Shown piece by piece: positions 40,823 through 59,096 of a stretch of 64,000 nt of DNA (position 1 is the stretch's first letter; each line of letters begins with the position of its first letter). The position numbers and the translations under genes were made by a program. The stretch comes from Streptomyces cinnamoneus (GTDB taxonomy: Bacteria; Actinomycetota; Actinomycetes; Streptomycetales; Streptomycetaceae): the NCBI RefSeq assembly GCF_014650495.1, contig NZ_BMVB01000016.1, positions 62,001-126,000 of the forward strand, given 5' to 3'. The notes under the pieces are model-generated. The model made no database searches. It worked only from the letters and a program-made list of their open reading frames with translations, and was not told where the DNA came from.

Positions 40823-42215
40823 GCCCCAGCCGGTCGAGCAGGACGTCCTCGCCGGGCACCGCCAGCACCTGTACGGGCCGGCCGGCCAGGGTGCGCAGCA
40901 CGGTCGCGAAGCCCTCGTGCGGAGCGATGGACCGAAAGCCCTGGCTCAGGGCCCGCCGGCGGACGGCGGCGTGGGACGCGGCGCCCACCGTGCCCCACCA
41001 GCCCCAGTCGACGACCCGTACGGGGAACGGCAGCAGTTGGTCGAGGGCGTGGGCGTAGCTGTCCTGGAACGCCGATCCGGCCGCGTAGCCGGCCAGCCCC
41101 GCATCGCCCAGGAGGGACTGGACGGAGGAGAAGAAGACGAGGAAGTCCAGCGGCTCGGCGGCGAAGACCTCCGCCAGCGCCACGCTGATGCGGCTCTTGG
41201 CGGCGAGGCTGTCGCGCAGCACCGCTTCGTCCAGGCCGCGGACGAGGCCGGGGGTGTGGGAGAGCGCCGAGTGGATCACCCCGTGGACGGGCCCGAGGCG
41301 GGCGTGCACGCTCCGCAGGGCCGCGCGCAGGCTCTCCGGGTCGCCGGCGTCCGACCGCAGGTGGAGCAGGTGCCTGCCATCGGGGTCGGCCTCGGCGATC
41401 CGGCGGCGGAGCTCCTCGCCGGGGTCGGAGCGGCCGAGCAGGACCACCCGGGCGTCGTGGTCGCGGGCCAGGAGGCGGGCCGTCTCCAGGCCGATGCCGC
41501 CCGCCCCGCCGGCGATGACGTAGGTGCCGCCGGCGCGGAGGCGGGCCGCGGCCGGGGCGGGCAGGGTGACCGGGTGCGGTGCCGGGACGTGGCGGACGCC
41601 GCCGCGGTGGGCGGCGTGGGCGCCGCGTACGGCCGGTTCGGCGGCGATGAGGGCGGCGAGGTGCGGCAGGGCCGGGTCGGCCTCGGCCGGCAGCCGCCCG
41701 CCGAGGCCCAGGTCGAGGACGGGGGCGCTCCAGTGCCGGTGCTCGCTCTCCAGGACGCGGGCCAGGCCGGCGAGGGAGGCGGCGGCGGGGTTGGTGACGG
41801 GGGTGCCGGCGACGGGCCAGGCGTCGTGGGTGACGATCCGCCAGTCCACGGGACGGGTGGCGGCCACCGGGACGAGCAGGTCGCGGGCGCAGCGGAAGAG
41901 GGCCCGTACGCCCTGCTCCTCGGCCCGCTCCAGGGCCGCGGTGTCGAGGGCGCCGCCGGGGGCTCCCGGGTGCTCCCCGGCGAGGAAGTAGACGGTGCGC
42001 GGCACGGTGGGCAGGGGAGCCGACTCCCGGCGGTGGGGGGCCAGTTCGCGGCGTAACACCTCGTCGGGTCGGTGGCGGGCGGCGAGGGCGTCGGCCAGGG
42101 GGCGGCCGGCGGGGGTGTGGACGATCAGCACCGGACCCGGCGGGACGGTGCCCGCTCCCCCGGGCAGGGGGGCCGGTCGCCAGCTGGTCGTGTAGGTGAA
42201 CTCCTCGGTCGGCAC
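40782..42215 (-). CDS. Stand-alone polyketide-synthase-type ketoreductase
   Basis: 477 residues, the size of one modular-PKS KR with its N-terminal structural subdomain and catalytic Rossmann half. The NADPH loop is YVIAGGAGGIGLETARLL (about 228), followed by VVLLGRSDPGEELRRR. Catalytic Lys is in SLAAKSRIS (near 338), Ser in FFSSVQSLLG, and Tyr in GYAAGSAFQD (near 375). The residue four after Tyr is Ser rather than the usual Asn. No KS, AT or ACP is attached or adjacent. GTG 42215 has a good GGAGGACAGG RBS, so it looks like a complete gene, not a PKS fragment. Substrate unknown; possibly an acyl carrier or polyene intermediate made elsewhere. Confidence 0.88.
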   Translation of the reverse strand: MPTEEFTYTTSWRPAPLPGGAGTVPPGPVLIVHTPAGRPLADALAARHRPDEVLRRELAPHRRESAPLPTVPRTVYFLAGEHPGAPGGALDTAALERAEEQGVRALFRCARDLLVPVAATRPVDWRIVTHDAWPVAGTPVTNPAAASLAGLARVLESEHRHWSAPVLDLGLGGRLPAEADPALPHLAALIAAEPAVRGAHAAHRGGVRHVPAPHPVTLPAPAAARLRAGGTYVIAGGAGGIGLETARLLARDHDARVVLLGRSDPGEELRRRIAEADPDGRHLLHLRSDAGDPESLRAALRSVHARLGPVHGVIHSALSHTPGLVRGLDEAVLRDSLAAKSRISVALAEVFAAEPLDFLVFFSSVQSLLGDAGLAGYAAGSAFQDSYAHALDQLLPFPVRVVDWGWWGTVGAASHAAVRRRALSQGFRSIAPHEGFATVLRTLAGRPVQVLAVPGEDVLLDRLGLTPRRREQPAVAR

Positions 42216-42321
42216 CCTGTCCTCCGGTGTGATGAATATGCCCGTCGCACGCCGGGCACCAGGGCCTACCGTAAGTTCCGTACCGCGCACCACCAATAGC
42301 CGACCGCGAGTCTGGGATTCG

Positions 42322-43179
42322 ATGCAGCAGCCGATTACGCCCACCCCCGGCCGACGGCTCCTGGCCGTCAGCGACCTGCACACCGGCATGGCCGACAACG
42401 TGCCCATCGCCGAGTCACTGCGGCCCGTCACCGACGAGGACTGGCTCATCGTGGCCGGTGACGTGGCCGAGCGCTTCGAGGACGTCGAGCGCACGCTGGC
42501 CCTGCTGGCCGGCCGCTTCGCCAAGGTGGTGTGGGCGCCGGGCAACCACGAGCTGTGGACGCCGCGCACGGATCCGGTGGACCTGCGGGGCGAGGCCCGC
42601 TACGAGCACCTGGTGAAGCTGTGCCGGGGGCTGGGCGTGGTGACGCCGGAGGACCCGTGGCCGGTGTGGGAGGGCGAGGGCGGGCCGGTGGCGGTCGCGC
42701 CGCTGTTCACGCTCTACGACTACACGTTCCGCACCCCGACGGCGGCCACCAAGGAGGAGTCGCTGGCGCAGGCCCATGAGGCGGGCATCGTGTGCACGGA
42801 CGAGTTCCTGCTGCACCCCGAGCCCTACGCGGGCATCGACGACTGGTGCCGGGCGCGGGTGGCGGCGACCGAGGCCAGGCTGGCCGCGCACGACCCGTCG
42901 CTGCCGCTGGTGCTGGTCAGCCACTGGCCGCTGGTGCGCGAGCCCACCGAGATCATGACGTACCAGGAGTTCGCCCAGTGGTGCGGGACGGTGCTGACGC
43001 GGGACTGGCACACGCGGTTCACCACCGCGGCCGTGGTCTACGGTCATCTGCACATCCCGCGCACGACCTTCCACGACGGGGTCCGCTTCGAGGAGGTCTC
43101 CATCGGCTATCCGAGGGAGTGGCGGCGGCGCGGCCACCCGAAGGGGCTGCTGCGGCAGATCCTGCCGTACACCCGCTGA
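42322..43179 (+). CDS. Calcineurin-like metallophosphoesterase
   Basis: 285 residues, cytoplasmic. All family motifs are present: SDLHTG (Asp18, His20), VAGDVAER, APGNHE, SHWPL and GHLHIP. These bind two metals for phosphoester hydrolysis. ATG 42322 (MQQPITPTPGRRLLAVSDL) gives a normal start. There is no clear RBS, and the upstream in-frame residues run into the divergent promoter region. Divergent from the ketoreductase by 106 bp; the two may share regulation. Substrate not predictable. Confidence 0.9.
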   Translation: MQQPITPTPGRRLLAVSDLHTGMADNVPIAESLRPVTDEDWLIVAGDVAERFEDVERTLALLAGRFAKVVWAPGNHELWTPRTDPVDLRGEARYEHLVKLCRGLGVVTPEDPWPVWEGEGGPVAVAPLFTLYDYTFRTPTAATKEESLAQAHEAGIVCTDEFLLHPEPYAGIDDWCRARVAATEARLAAHDPSLPLVLVSHWPLVREPTEIMTYQEFAQWCGTVLTRDWHTRFTTAAVVYGHLHIPRTTFHDGVRFEEVSIGYPREWRRRGHPKGLLRQILPYTR

Positions 43180-43221
43180 CCTGCGGCGGGGCCGCGAAAG
43201 GCGAGCGGGCGGGGAGAAAGC

Positions 43222-43261
43222 GAGAGGGCCCCGCACATCCGAGGATGTGCGGGGCCCTCTC
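43222..43261. terminator. Bidirectional terminator, tuf / metallophosphoesterase
   Basis: A 19-bp perfect stem (GAGAGGGCCCC.. with ..GGGGCCCTCTC) and a very short loop, lying 20 bases past the tuf stop. Confidence 0.92.
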
Positions 43262-43281
43262 AGACCTGCAAGTAAGAGGAC

Positions 43282-44475
<1,194 letters not shown>

Positions 44476-44539
44476 TGGGGTCCTCCTGTGGAGTGGTTCT
44501 GTACGCCTAGATTCGGTCGGCGCCAGGGATCTTTGCTGG

Positions 44540-44588
44540 GGTGCCGTCCACCGGGGCACCCGCCGCAATCCTCACGGTTTGCGGCGGT
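44540..44588 (-). other. Two overlapping stems in the tuf leader
   Basis: GGGTGCC/GGCACCC (44540-44562) and CCGCCGCAA/TTGCGGCGG (44561-44588) share two bases, so full pairing of both is mutually exclusive. This is the layout of an alternative-fold leader or a weak terminator. Confidence 0.5.
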
Positions 44589-44611
44589 ATGCCCCGACAG
44601 TCGGTGTCAAG
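44585..44611 (-). promoter_or_regulatory. Candidate internal tuf promoter
   Basis: A consensus TTGACA (44611-44606) is followed 15 bp later by TACCGC (44590-44585), a poor -10 with short spacing. A separate tuf promoter in the fusA-tuf gap is known in Streptomyces, which supports the location. Confidence 0.4.
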
Positions 44612-44649
44612 CCTAAGGCGTGAGCCTCGTCTGTGGAGACGAGAGCCCC

Positions 44650-46773
<2,124 letters not shown>

Positions 46774-46812
46774 ATGGCTCAGTCTTCTCTCGGTTCTCGA
46801 TGGGGGTAGCGA

Positions 46813-47283
46813 CTACCAGCGGTAGTGCGCGAAGGCCTTGTTGGACTCGGCCATCTTGTGCGTGTCCTCACGCTTCTTGACCGAGGCGCCGAGACCGTTC
46901 GAGGCGTCCAGCAGCTCGTTCATGAGGCGCTCGGTCATGGTCTTCTCGCGACGGGCGCGGGAGTAACCGACCAGCCAGCGCAGCGCCAGGGTGGAGGCGC
47001 GGCCCGGACGGACCTCGACCGGCACCTGGTAGGTGGCGCCACCGACACGGCGGGACTTGACCTCAAGAGCCGGCTTGACGTTCTCGAGGGCACGCTTGAG
47101 GGTGATGACCGGGTCGTTACCGGTCTTCTCGCGCAGACCCTCCATGGCGCCGTACACGATGCGCTCAGCGGTGGAGCGCTTGCCGTGCAGCAGGATCTTG
47201 TTGATCAGCGAGGTGACAAGAGGAGAGCCGTAGACCGGGTCGATGATGACCGGGCGCTTCGGGGCGGGGCCCTTACGAGGCAT
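46813..47283 (-). CDS. rpsG: 30S ribosomal protein S7
   Basis: 156 residues. MPRKGPAPKRPVIIDPVYGS, VGGATYQVPVEVRPGRASTL and LMNELLDASNGLGASVKKRE are S7 signatures. Two bases after rpsL. Confidence 0.98.
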   Translation of the reverse strand: MPRKGPAPKRPVIIDPVYGSPLVTSLINKILLHGKRSTAERIVYGAMEGLREKTGNDPVITLKRALENVKPALEVKSRRVGGATYQVPVEVRPGRASTLALRWLVGYSRARREKTMTERLMNELLDASNGLGASVKKREDTHKMAESNKAFAHYRW

Positions 47284-47285
47284 TC

Positions 47286-47657
47286 TTACTTCTCCTTCTT
47301 GGCGCCGTAGCGGCTGCGAGCCTGCTTGCGGTTCTTGACGCCCTGGGTGTCGAGCGAGCCACGGATGATCTTGTAGCGAACGCCCGGCAGGTCCTTCACA
47401 CGGCCGCCGCGCACGAGCACGATGGAGTGCTCCTGCAGGTTGTGGCCCTCACCCGGAATGTAAGCGGTGACCTCGATGCCGCTGGTCAGGCGGACACGCG
47501 CGACCTTGCGGAGCGCCGAGTTCGGCTTCTTCGGGGTGGTCGTGAAAACACGCGTGCAGACGCCACGGCGCTGGGGCGAACCCTCAAGTGCGGGCGTCTT
47601 GTTCTTCTCGACCTTGTCCTGCCGGCCCTTCCGGACCAGCTGCTGGATCGTAGGCAC
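47286..47657 (-). CDS. rpsL: 30S ribosomal protein S12
   Basis: 123 residues; decoding-centre protein. MPTIQQLVRKGRQDKVEKNK, TTTPKKPNSALRKVARVRLT and RGGRVKDLPGVRYKIIRG are signatures. The two Lys whose changes confer streptomycin resistance (PKKPNS and GRVKDLP) are wild type. GTG 47657 has GGAGAAACG. Head of the str operon. Confidence 0.98.
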   Translation of the reverse strand: MPTIQQLVRKGRQDKVEKNKTPALEGSPQRRGVCTRVFTTTPKKPNSALRKVARVRLTSGIEVTAYIPGEGHNLQEHSIVLVRGGRVKDLPGVRYKIIRGSLDTQGVKNRKQARSRYGAKKEK

Positions 47658-47711
47658 CGTTTCTCCGGTTTCTGTGTGCCGATCACGATAAAACTAACCT
47701 GGGAGCGACGG

Positions 47712-47736
47712 CCGACCCACGCGGTCGGGCGTGTCG
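47712..47736 (-). promoter_or_regulatory. 25-base leader element, copy 2 (rpsL)
   Basis: Exact copy of 37012-37036, here 55-79 bases upstream of rpsL and downstream of the predicted transcription start, so it is in the mRNA. Contains the CCGACC/GGTCGG stem. Confidence 0.75.
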
Positions 47737-47874
47737 AAGACTGCAGACCTCCGCCGAGGGCGGATTGGTGCAGATTTCGGCGTCTCCGAGCGTTGAGAAC
47801 CGCTCGGCTCCGGGCCCCTCGTACGGTTTGAAGGCACGCACGAGAGCCCAGGGACACCCCAGGCACAAGGTCAG

Positions 47875-47903
47875 AGCGTACCTACCGCATGGGCTGCGGT
47901 CAA
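47875..47903 (-). promoter_or_regulatory. Probable str-operon (rpsL) promoter
   Basis: TTGACC (47903-47898), a 17-bp spacer, TACGCT (47880-47875). Predicted start near 47868. Confidence 0.7.
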
Positions 47904-47995
47904 AACAAATGCACACGCGGAGGACACCCCGATGTGCTGGATATGTCGCAGCTCAGGGCGGCCCCACCGGGCCTCGCCCCGGCCCGCCCGCGCGC

Positions 47996-48463
47996 CTAGC
48001 GCCCGGTGGATACACCCCGATGGGTGCTCCGGGGCTCCTCCGGCCGGGCCCCGCTGACCGCCAGGATCATTTCGGTCATCTCCACGAACTGCCGACGGTA
48101 GCTGTCGGGGATGCCGAGCGCGTCGGCCGCCTCACCGGGGGTCACCGGGCCGTCGCTTCGGTGCGACACGCCCGGGCGCGCCGCGTCGGGCAGCGGCAGG
48201 TCCTCCGCCGTCACCTTCCCGGACTGGATGAGCATGTCGCGCAGCGACACGCCGAGCACGCGCGCCAGGGCGCGCATCGTCTCCAGGTCGGGCAGGCTCT
48301 GCCGCTGCAGCAGCCGGGTCACCGCCGCGCGGTGCACGCCGGCGTCCTCCGCGAGCCGCGACCGTCCGCCGCCGCGCGGGCTGTCGATGTCGTAACCGCG
48401 CTCCCGCATCAGACCCTCGACCCAGCCCGCGAATCGCTCCGTCTCCGAGCCTTTTCCGCCCAT
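47996..48463 (-). CDS. XRE-family transcriptional regulator
   Basis: 155 residues. The HTH spans about residues 30-75: SRLAEDAGVHRAAVTRLLQR and LPDLETMRALARVLGVSLRD. The C-terminal part (GEAADALGIPDSYRRQFVEM) is short and unassigned. ATG 48463, purine-rich GAGGGAG upstream. It lies between the str operon promoter and a phage-like remnant, in the same direction as rpsL. It may control its own neighbours (see the dyad at 48661). Confidence 0.85.
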   Translation of the reverse strand: MGGKGSETERFAGWVEGLMRERGYDIDSPRGGGRSRLAEDAGVHRAAVTRLLQRQSLPDLETMRALARVLGVSLRDMLIQSGKVTAEDLPLPDAARPGVSHRSDGPVTPGEAADALGIPDSYRRQFVEMTEMILAVSGARPEEPRSTHRGVSTGR

Positions 48464-48766
48464 AGCACTGCTCCCTCCGCAGCAGAAACGCTACCGTCCG
48501 TTCGCGCACGCAATAACCAGAATGCTGCGCGCGGGCGCAACCGGCTAGGGCCGATGGGTAATTTCTCGTCCTTTGGCCGGTGAACAGGGGGTGCCCGGCG
48601 TGGCAGGGGATACATCTGCGACTTTTGTTGCGCTCGCGCCAGCACGCTGCGGACCGTTCATTGCGCCACCGCAACAACCGGTGCCCGTACGCCACGCACA
48701 CGCCCCGGCCCTCCGCAACCCGGGGCGACCGTCCACGCCCGTGCCCGAGAGGGACCCGACCCGCCC
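48464..48766. other. 303-bp region upstream of the XRE gene and the phage-like remnant
   Basis: No gene I can support; open frames here have poor codon bias. It contains a TTGCG-CCAC-CGCAA dyad and several other TTGCG half-sites (for example near 48510, 48535 and 48629). Confidence 0.6.
48661..48674. promoter_or_regulatory. Candidate operator dyad
   Basis: Perfect TTGCG-N4-CGCAA, with more TTGCG half-sites nearby. It could be a site for the neighbouring XRE protein. Confidence 0.35.
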
Positions 48767-49334
48767 ATGCCCGATCCAGCGCTCCGCGCACCCGCCTCCG
48801 CCTCTCCGCACCCCACCGCAGCCCGCCGCCGCCCCGCCGACTGGCGCGCCTGACCCGCCTGATCGCGGCGCTGGACCGCATCACCGCCGACCCGGACCTG
48901 GCCGAGCACGTACGGGCCGAGGCCCACCGCATGGCCCGCCGCTGCTCCCTCGGCGACGCCGAGACGCCGGTGCGCGTGCGCGGCCGCTGCCCGCACTGCG
49001 ACTCGGTGTCACTGCGGGTCTTCCCGCACCGCGAGACCGTGCTCTGCGTGAACCCCGGCTGCCGCTGCGAGGACCCGGCCTGCGCCTGCCGCACGGACGC
49101 CCGGCACCGCCACGCAAGGGTCCGCGCCGAGTGGCGCCGGCTGGCGGCCGGCGCGCTCACCCGCGTCATGGCCGTGCCGGCCGTACAGATCCTGCTGCCC
49201 CCCTGGCTGCGCACCGACGGGCCCGGGCCGCCCCGCCGGGCCGTTGCCGCCCTCACCGCGCGTGACGGACGGGAGTCCCTGCCGCCTGCGACGACGAGCA
49301 CGGGGACTGCGCTGCCGACCGGGGCCGCGCATGA
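48767..49334 (+). pseudogene. Frameshifted phage-like zinc-motif protein
   Basis: The recognisable part reads RLARLTRLIAALDRITADPD, then AHRMARRCSLGDAE, RGRCPHCDSVSLRVFPH and CVNPGCRCEDPACACRTD, a Cys-rich protein known to me from Streptomyces prophage or integrative-element regions near holin-like genes. This part has no good start: a plausible N-terminus (ATG 48767, MPDPALRAPASASPHPTAARRR) is in another phase and stops at about 48853. The join falls in a CCG/CCCC run near 48830. At the 3' end a third phase (ACDDEHGDCAADRGRA) ends in a TGA overlapping the next ATG. Two frame breaks fit a decayed gene. Sequencing error in GC runs is the alternative. Confidence 0.55.
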
Positions 49335-49603
49335 GGGAATCCGACACGGACCGCACCGCCCCCGCCGCGGTCGCCCTGGAGCTGGAGCGGCTGCGCGGCA
49401 CCATGGAGGCGGGCTTCGCCCGCGTCGACGGCTCGCTCGCCCTGCTCGTCGTGCAGCGCAGCGACCAGACCGACAAGCAGCTGGCCGACCACGAGGCCCG
49501 GCTCGACGCCCTGGAGCGCCACCGCCGGCCGCTGGCGAGCGTGGCCACCCTGACGGCCCTTGCCGGAGTCGTCGTGGCGGCCCTCCAGCTGGCCTCGCGC
49601 TGA
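49331..49603 (+). CDS. Holin-like / phage-type small membrane protein
   Basis: 90 residues. The N-terminal ~60 residues are helical (VALELERLRGTMEAGFARVD; QRSDQTDKQLADHEARLDAL), like a coiled coil, followed by a C-terminal membrane helix (LASVATLTALAGVVVAALQLA). This layout is seen in small proteins beside Cys-rich phage-like genes in Streptomyces. ATG 49331 overlaps the TGA of the preceding broken gene (ATGA). Convergent with rpoC. Confidence 0.72.
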   Translation: MRESDTDRTAPAAVALELERLRGTMEAGFARVDGSLALLVVQRSDQTDKQLADHEARLDALERHRRPLASVATLTALAGVVVAALQLASR

Positions 49604-49625
49604 GCACGGACGCCGTGAAACGCCG

Positions 49626-49660
49626 CAGGGCGGCCACCCCTGATCGGGGTGACCGCCCTG
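49626..49660. terminator. Bidirectional terminator, rpoC / holin-like gene
   Basis: A 15-bp stem (CAGGGCGGCCACCCC against GGGGTGACCGCCCTG, one wobble) with loop TGATC, 19 bases past rpoC. Confidence 0.85.
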
Positions 49661-49678
49661 ACGAGCGTGTCGCAACGA

Positions 49679-53578
<3,900 letters not shown>

Positions 53579-53664
53579 TTGTCGTCAATCCCTCTTTCAG
53601 GGGTCGTGCCCTCTCGCGCTAGCGAGGTATGGGCTCTACATCAGTGGTCTGGGGGTCCGGGGAC

Positions 53665-53694
53665 GGTGGGGGGCTTCCGGGGAAGCCCCCCACC
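53665..53694 (-). other. Hairpin between rpoB and rpoC
   Basis: A 14-bp perfect stem GGTGGGGGGCTTCC/GGAAGCCCCCCACC with almost no loop, starting 8 bases after the rpoB stop, with outer GGTCTGG/CCAGACC pairing possible. No U-tract. Attenuation or RNase processing could adjust rpoC relative to rpoB. Confidence 0.65.
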
Positions 53695-53701
53695 AGACCC
53701 G

Positions 53702-57184
<3,483 letters not shown>

Positions 57185-57345
57185 GAGGGGGTCCTTCCGA
57201 GGGCTCGGACTCACTACGCGCGTACCGGTCCCACTCCGTACAAAGGAGAGAAATCCCAGCTCAGGGGGTTTCCATCAGCTGTGCTCGGAAGTGGGCATGC
57301 CCCTGGTGACGGGCAGGGAGCAGCTAACAGGCAGCGCAAAGGGTC

Positions 57346-57374
57346 AGTGTAGCCACTTGGCCCACTGATGTCCA
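57346..57374 (-). promoter_or_regulatory. Probable rpoBC promoter
   Basis: TGGACA (57374-57369), a 17-bp spacer, TACACT (57351-57346). Predicted start near 57339, leader about 155 bases. Confidence 0.68.
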
Positions 57375-57708
57375 GAGCGGATTTCCCGAGACCGGTGCGA
57401 TACCAATCTCTCCCTCCGGGATCCTGTTGTTCCTCAGCGCCTGGCGCCCGTCCGACGCACGCCGTGCGCCGGAAGCGCATGACGATACTTCCCTCTCCGC
57501 CATCGATCCATGCCTCGGACGGAGGACCGATGTGCGACGCGTCCGGGACGCGTCCTGAGAATCGCGCGCGGCGTGCCGTTCGTCAAGGCCCCTCGACCCC
57601 GGCCGCCTCCCGTAACGGGGCGTCTGCGGCCTTCCGGCCGCCTCTGAGCAACGAAGATCACCATACTCGTCCCCGGCGTCCGGTGCGCGCATCCGTCCCG
57701 GGAACGCC

Positions 57709-57742
57709 CAAGGGCGACCACCCGTGTGGGTGATCGCCCTTG
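57709..57742 (-). terminator. Terminator/attenuator after rplL
   Basis: A 15-bp stem (CAAGGGCGACCACCC against GGGTGATCGCCCTTG, one wobble) with loop GTGT, 56 bases past the rplL stop and before rpoB. Partial termination between rplL and rpoB is a known theme in bacteria. Confidence 0.8.
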
Positions 57743-57798
57743 AGTTTGCGGCAAGCGTCAGGACGCCCGCCGTAGAGGAGTCAGCAGACTCCGTGGGG

Positions 57799-58185
57799 TC
57801 ACTTGACCTCGACGGAGGCGCCGGCGCCCTTGAGGGCCTCGGCGGCCTTCTCCGCGGCGTCCTTGGCGACCTTCTCGAGGACCGGCTTCGGGGTGCCGTC
57901 GACGAGGTCCTTGGCCTCCTTCAGACCCAGGGAGGTCAGCTCACGCACGACCTTGATGACCTGGATCTTCTTGTCGCCGGCGCCGGTGAGGATGACGTCG
58001 AACTCGTCCTGCTCCTCGGCAGCGGCGGCCTCGCCACCGGCGACGCCGCCGGCCATGACGACCGGGGCAGCGGCAGCGGCGGTGACGTCGAACTTCTCCT
58101 CGAACGCCTTCACGAACGCGGCGAGGTCGATGAGGGTCATGTCCTCGAACTGCGCGAGCAGCTCGTCCTGGGTGAGCTTCGCCAT
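57799..58185 (-). CDS. rplL: 50S ribosomal protein L7/L12
   Basis: 128 residues. The N-terminal dimerisation helix (AKLTQDELLAQFEDMTLIDL), an Ala-rich hinge (VTAAAAAPVVMAGGVAGGEA) and the C-terminal factor-binding domain (KIQVIKVVRELTSLGLKEAK) are all present. 110 bp after rplJ. Confidence 0.98.
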   Translation of the reverse strand: MAKLTQDELLAQFEDMTLIDLAAFVKAFEEKFDVTAAAAAPVVMAGGVAGGEAAAAEEQDEFDVILTGAGDKKIQVIKVVRELTSLGLKEAKDLVDGTPKPVLEKVAKDAAEKAAEALKGAGASVEVK

Positions 58186-58295
58186 GATGGCGGTCCTTCC
58201 ACTAATTCGGCAGGTGCCGGATGTACATTTCGGCGGGCGTACGTAGGGCCCGCTGCGACCGTGACGGGCGCGAGTGATTCAGGCGGATGCCTGGA

Positions 58296-58853
58296 TTACT
58301 CGGCAGCCTCGGCCTCGACGGGAGCCGGCGTACCGGCACCGCCCTGCTCGACCTTGTCGCGAAGCGCGTCCACGGTGCGGACCAGCTTCGAGGGCAGGGC
58401 CTGGAAGAGCGACGCAGCCTGGGACTGCTTGCCCTTCATGGCACCCGCCAGCTTGGCGAGCAGAACCTCGCGGGACTCGAGGTCCGCAAGCTTCTTGATC
58501 TCGTCGGCGGACAGCGCCTTGCCGTCAAGGACACCGCCCTTGATGACGAGAGAGGGGTTCTCCTTGGCGAAGTCACGAAGACTCTTCGCCGCCGTGACCG
58601 GGTCACCGGTCACGAAGGCGACAGCGGTCGAGCCCACGAGGTGCTCGTCCAGCTGGATCCCGGCCTCGTTGGCCGCAATCTTGGTCAGCGTGTTCTTCAC
58701 CACGGCGTACTGAGCGTTTTCACCGAGCGACCGGCGCAGCTGCTTGAGCTGCGCAACGGTGAGCCCGGTGTACGAGGTCACAACAGCGGCGTTGGAGCTG
58801 CGGAACTTGTCCGCGATCTCCTCGACGGCTGCGACCTTGTCGGGCCTCGCCAT
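58296..58853 (-). CDS. rplJ: 50S ribosomal protein L10
   Basis: 185 residues. ARPDKVAAVEEIADKFRSSN and TVAQLKQLRRSLGENAQYAV with VVKNTLTKIAANEAG are L10 signatures. The C-terminal helix binds L12 dimers. ATG 58853 has GGAGG. The leader upstream carries a promoter and an attenuator-like hairpin, fitting autoregulation by the L10-L12 complex. Confidence 0.98.
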   Translation of the reverse strand: MARPDKVAAVEEIADKFRSSNAAVVTSYTGLTVAQLKQLRRSLGENAQYAVVKNTLTKIAANEAGIQLDEHLVGSTAVAFVTGDPVTAAKSLRDFAKENPSLVIKGGVLDGKALSADEIKKLADLESREVLLAKLAGAMKGKQSQAASLFQALPSKLVRTVDALRDKVEQGGAGTPAPVEAEAAE

Positions 58854-58910
58854 GAGCCTCGGCCTCCTTCCGGGTGATTCGGACCGCATAGGCGCGAGAA
58901 GGGACCTGGG

Positions 58911-58946
58911 CAAAACGAAACGCCCCGGCGCAGGCGCACGGGGCGT
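58911..58946 (-). terminator. Attenuator-like intrinsic terminator in the rplJ leader
   Basis: An 8-bp stem ACGCCCCG/CGGGGCGT with an 11-base loop able to form extra GCGC pairs. On the transcribed strand it is followed at once by TTTCGTTTT. One of the few U-tract terminators in the window, and it sits inside the leader, not after a gene. Confidence 0.7.
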
Positions 58947-59096
58947 GACTCGACCATGCCGACGCAATTCTCTTGCGCCTCGATGGGAGTGCAACCACAT
59001 TCACCTGCGCAGGTCGCCCGCAGCTAGCGGATCCTTCGGCCACCACACCTCCGGGAGGAGGTACAGCAACGACCAGCGGTCTTTGGCTTCTAGGAC

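Larger units (their letters stand above)
47658..47995 (-). other. rpsL leader and promoter region (338 bp)
   Basis: No gene seen. It holds a strong promoter, small stems (CCGAGCG/CGCTCGG at 47787-47808 and CCGCC/GGCGG near 47750-47762), the shared 25-base element, and an A/T-rich stretch just before the RBS. If the promoter is right, the leader is about 210 bases. Confidence 0.75.
57185..57798 (-). other. rplL-rpoB intergenic region (614 bp)
   Basis: No gene can be supported. It contains a hairpin after rplL, one strong promoter near rpoB (57346-57374), and a second candidate TTGACG-17-GATTCT (57586-57558). Between these I see nothing clear. Confidence 0.7.

Noticed and set aside
40782..42215. 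Ketoreductase as a fragment of a larger PKS gene
   Set aside because: It has its own RBS and start, stops normally and has no flanking PKS domains, so it is treated as a complete gene.
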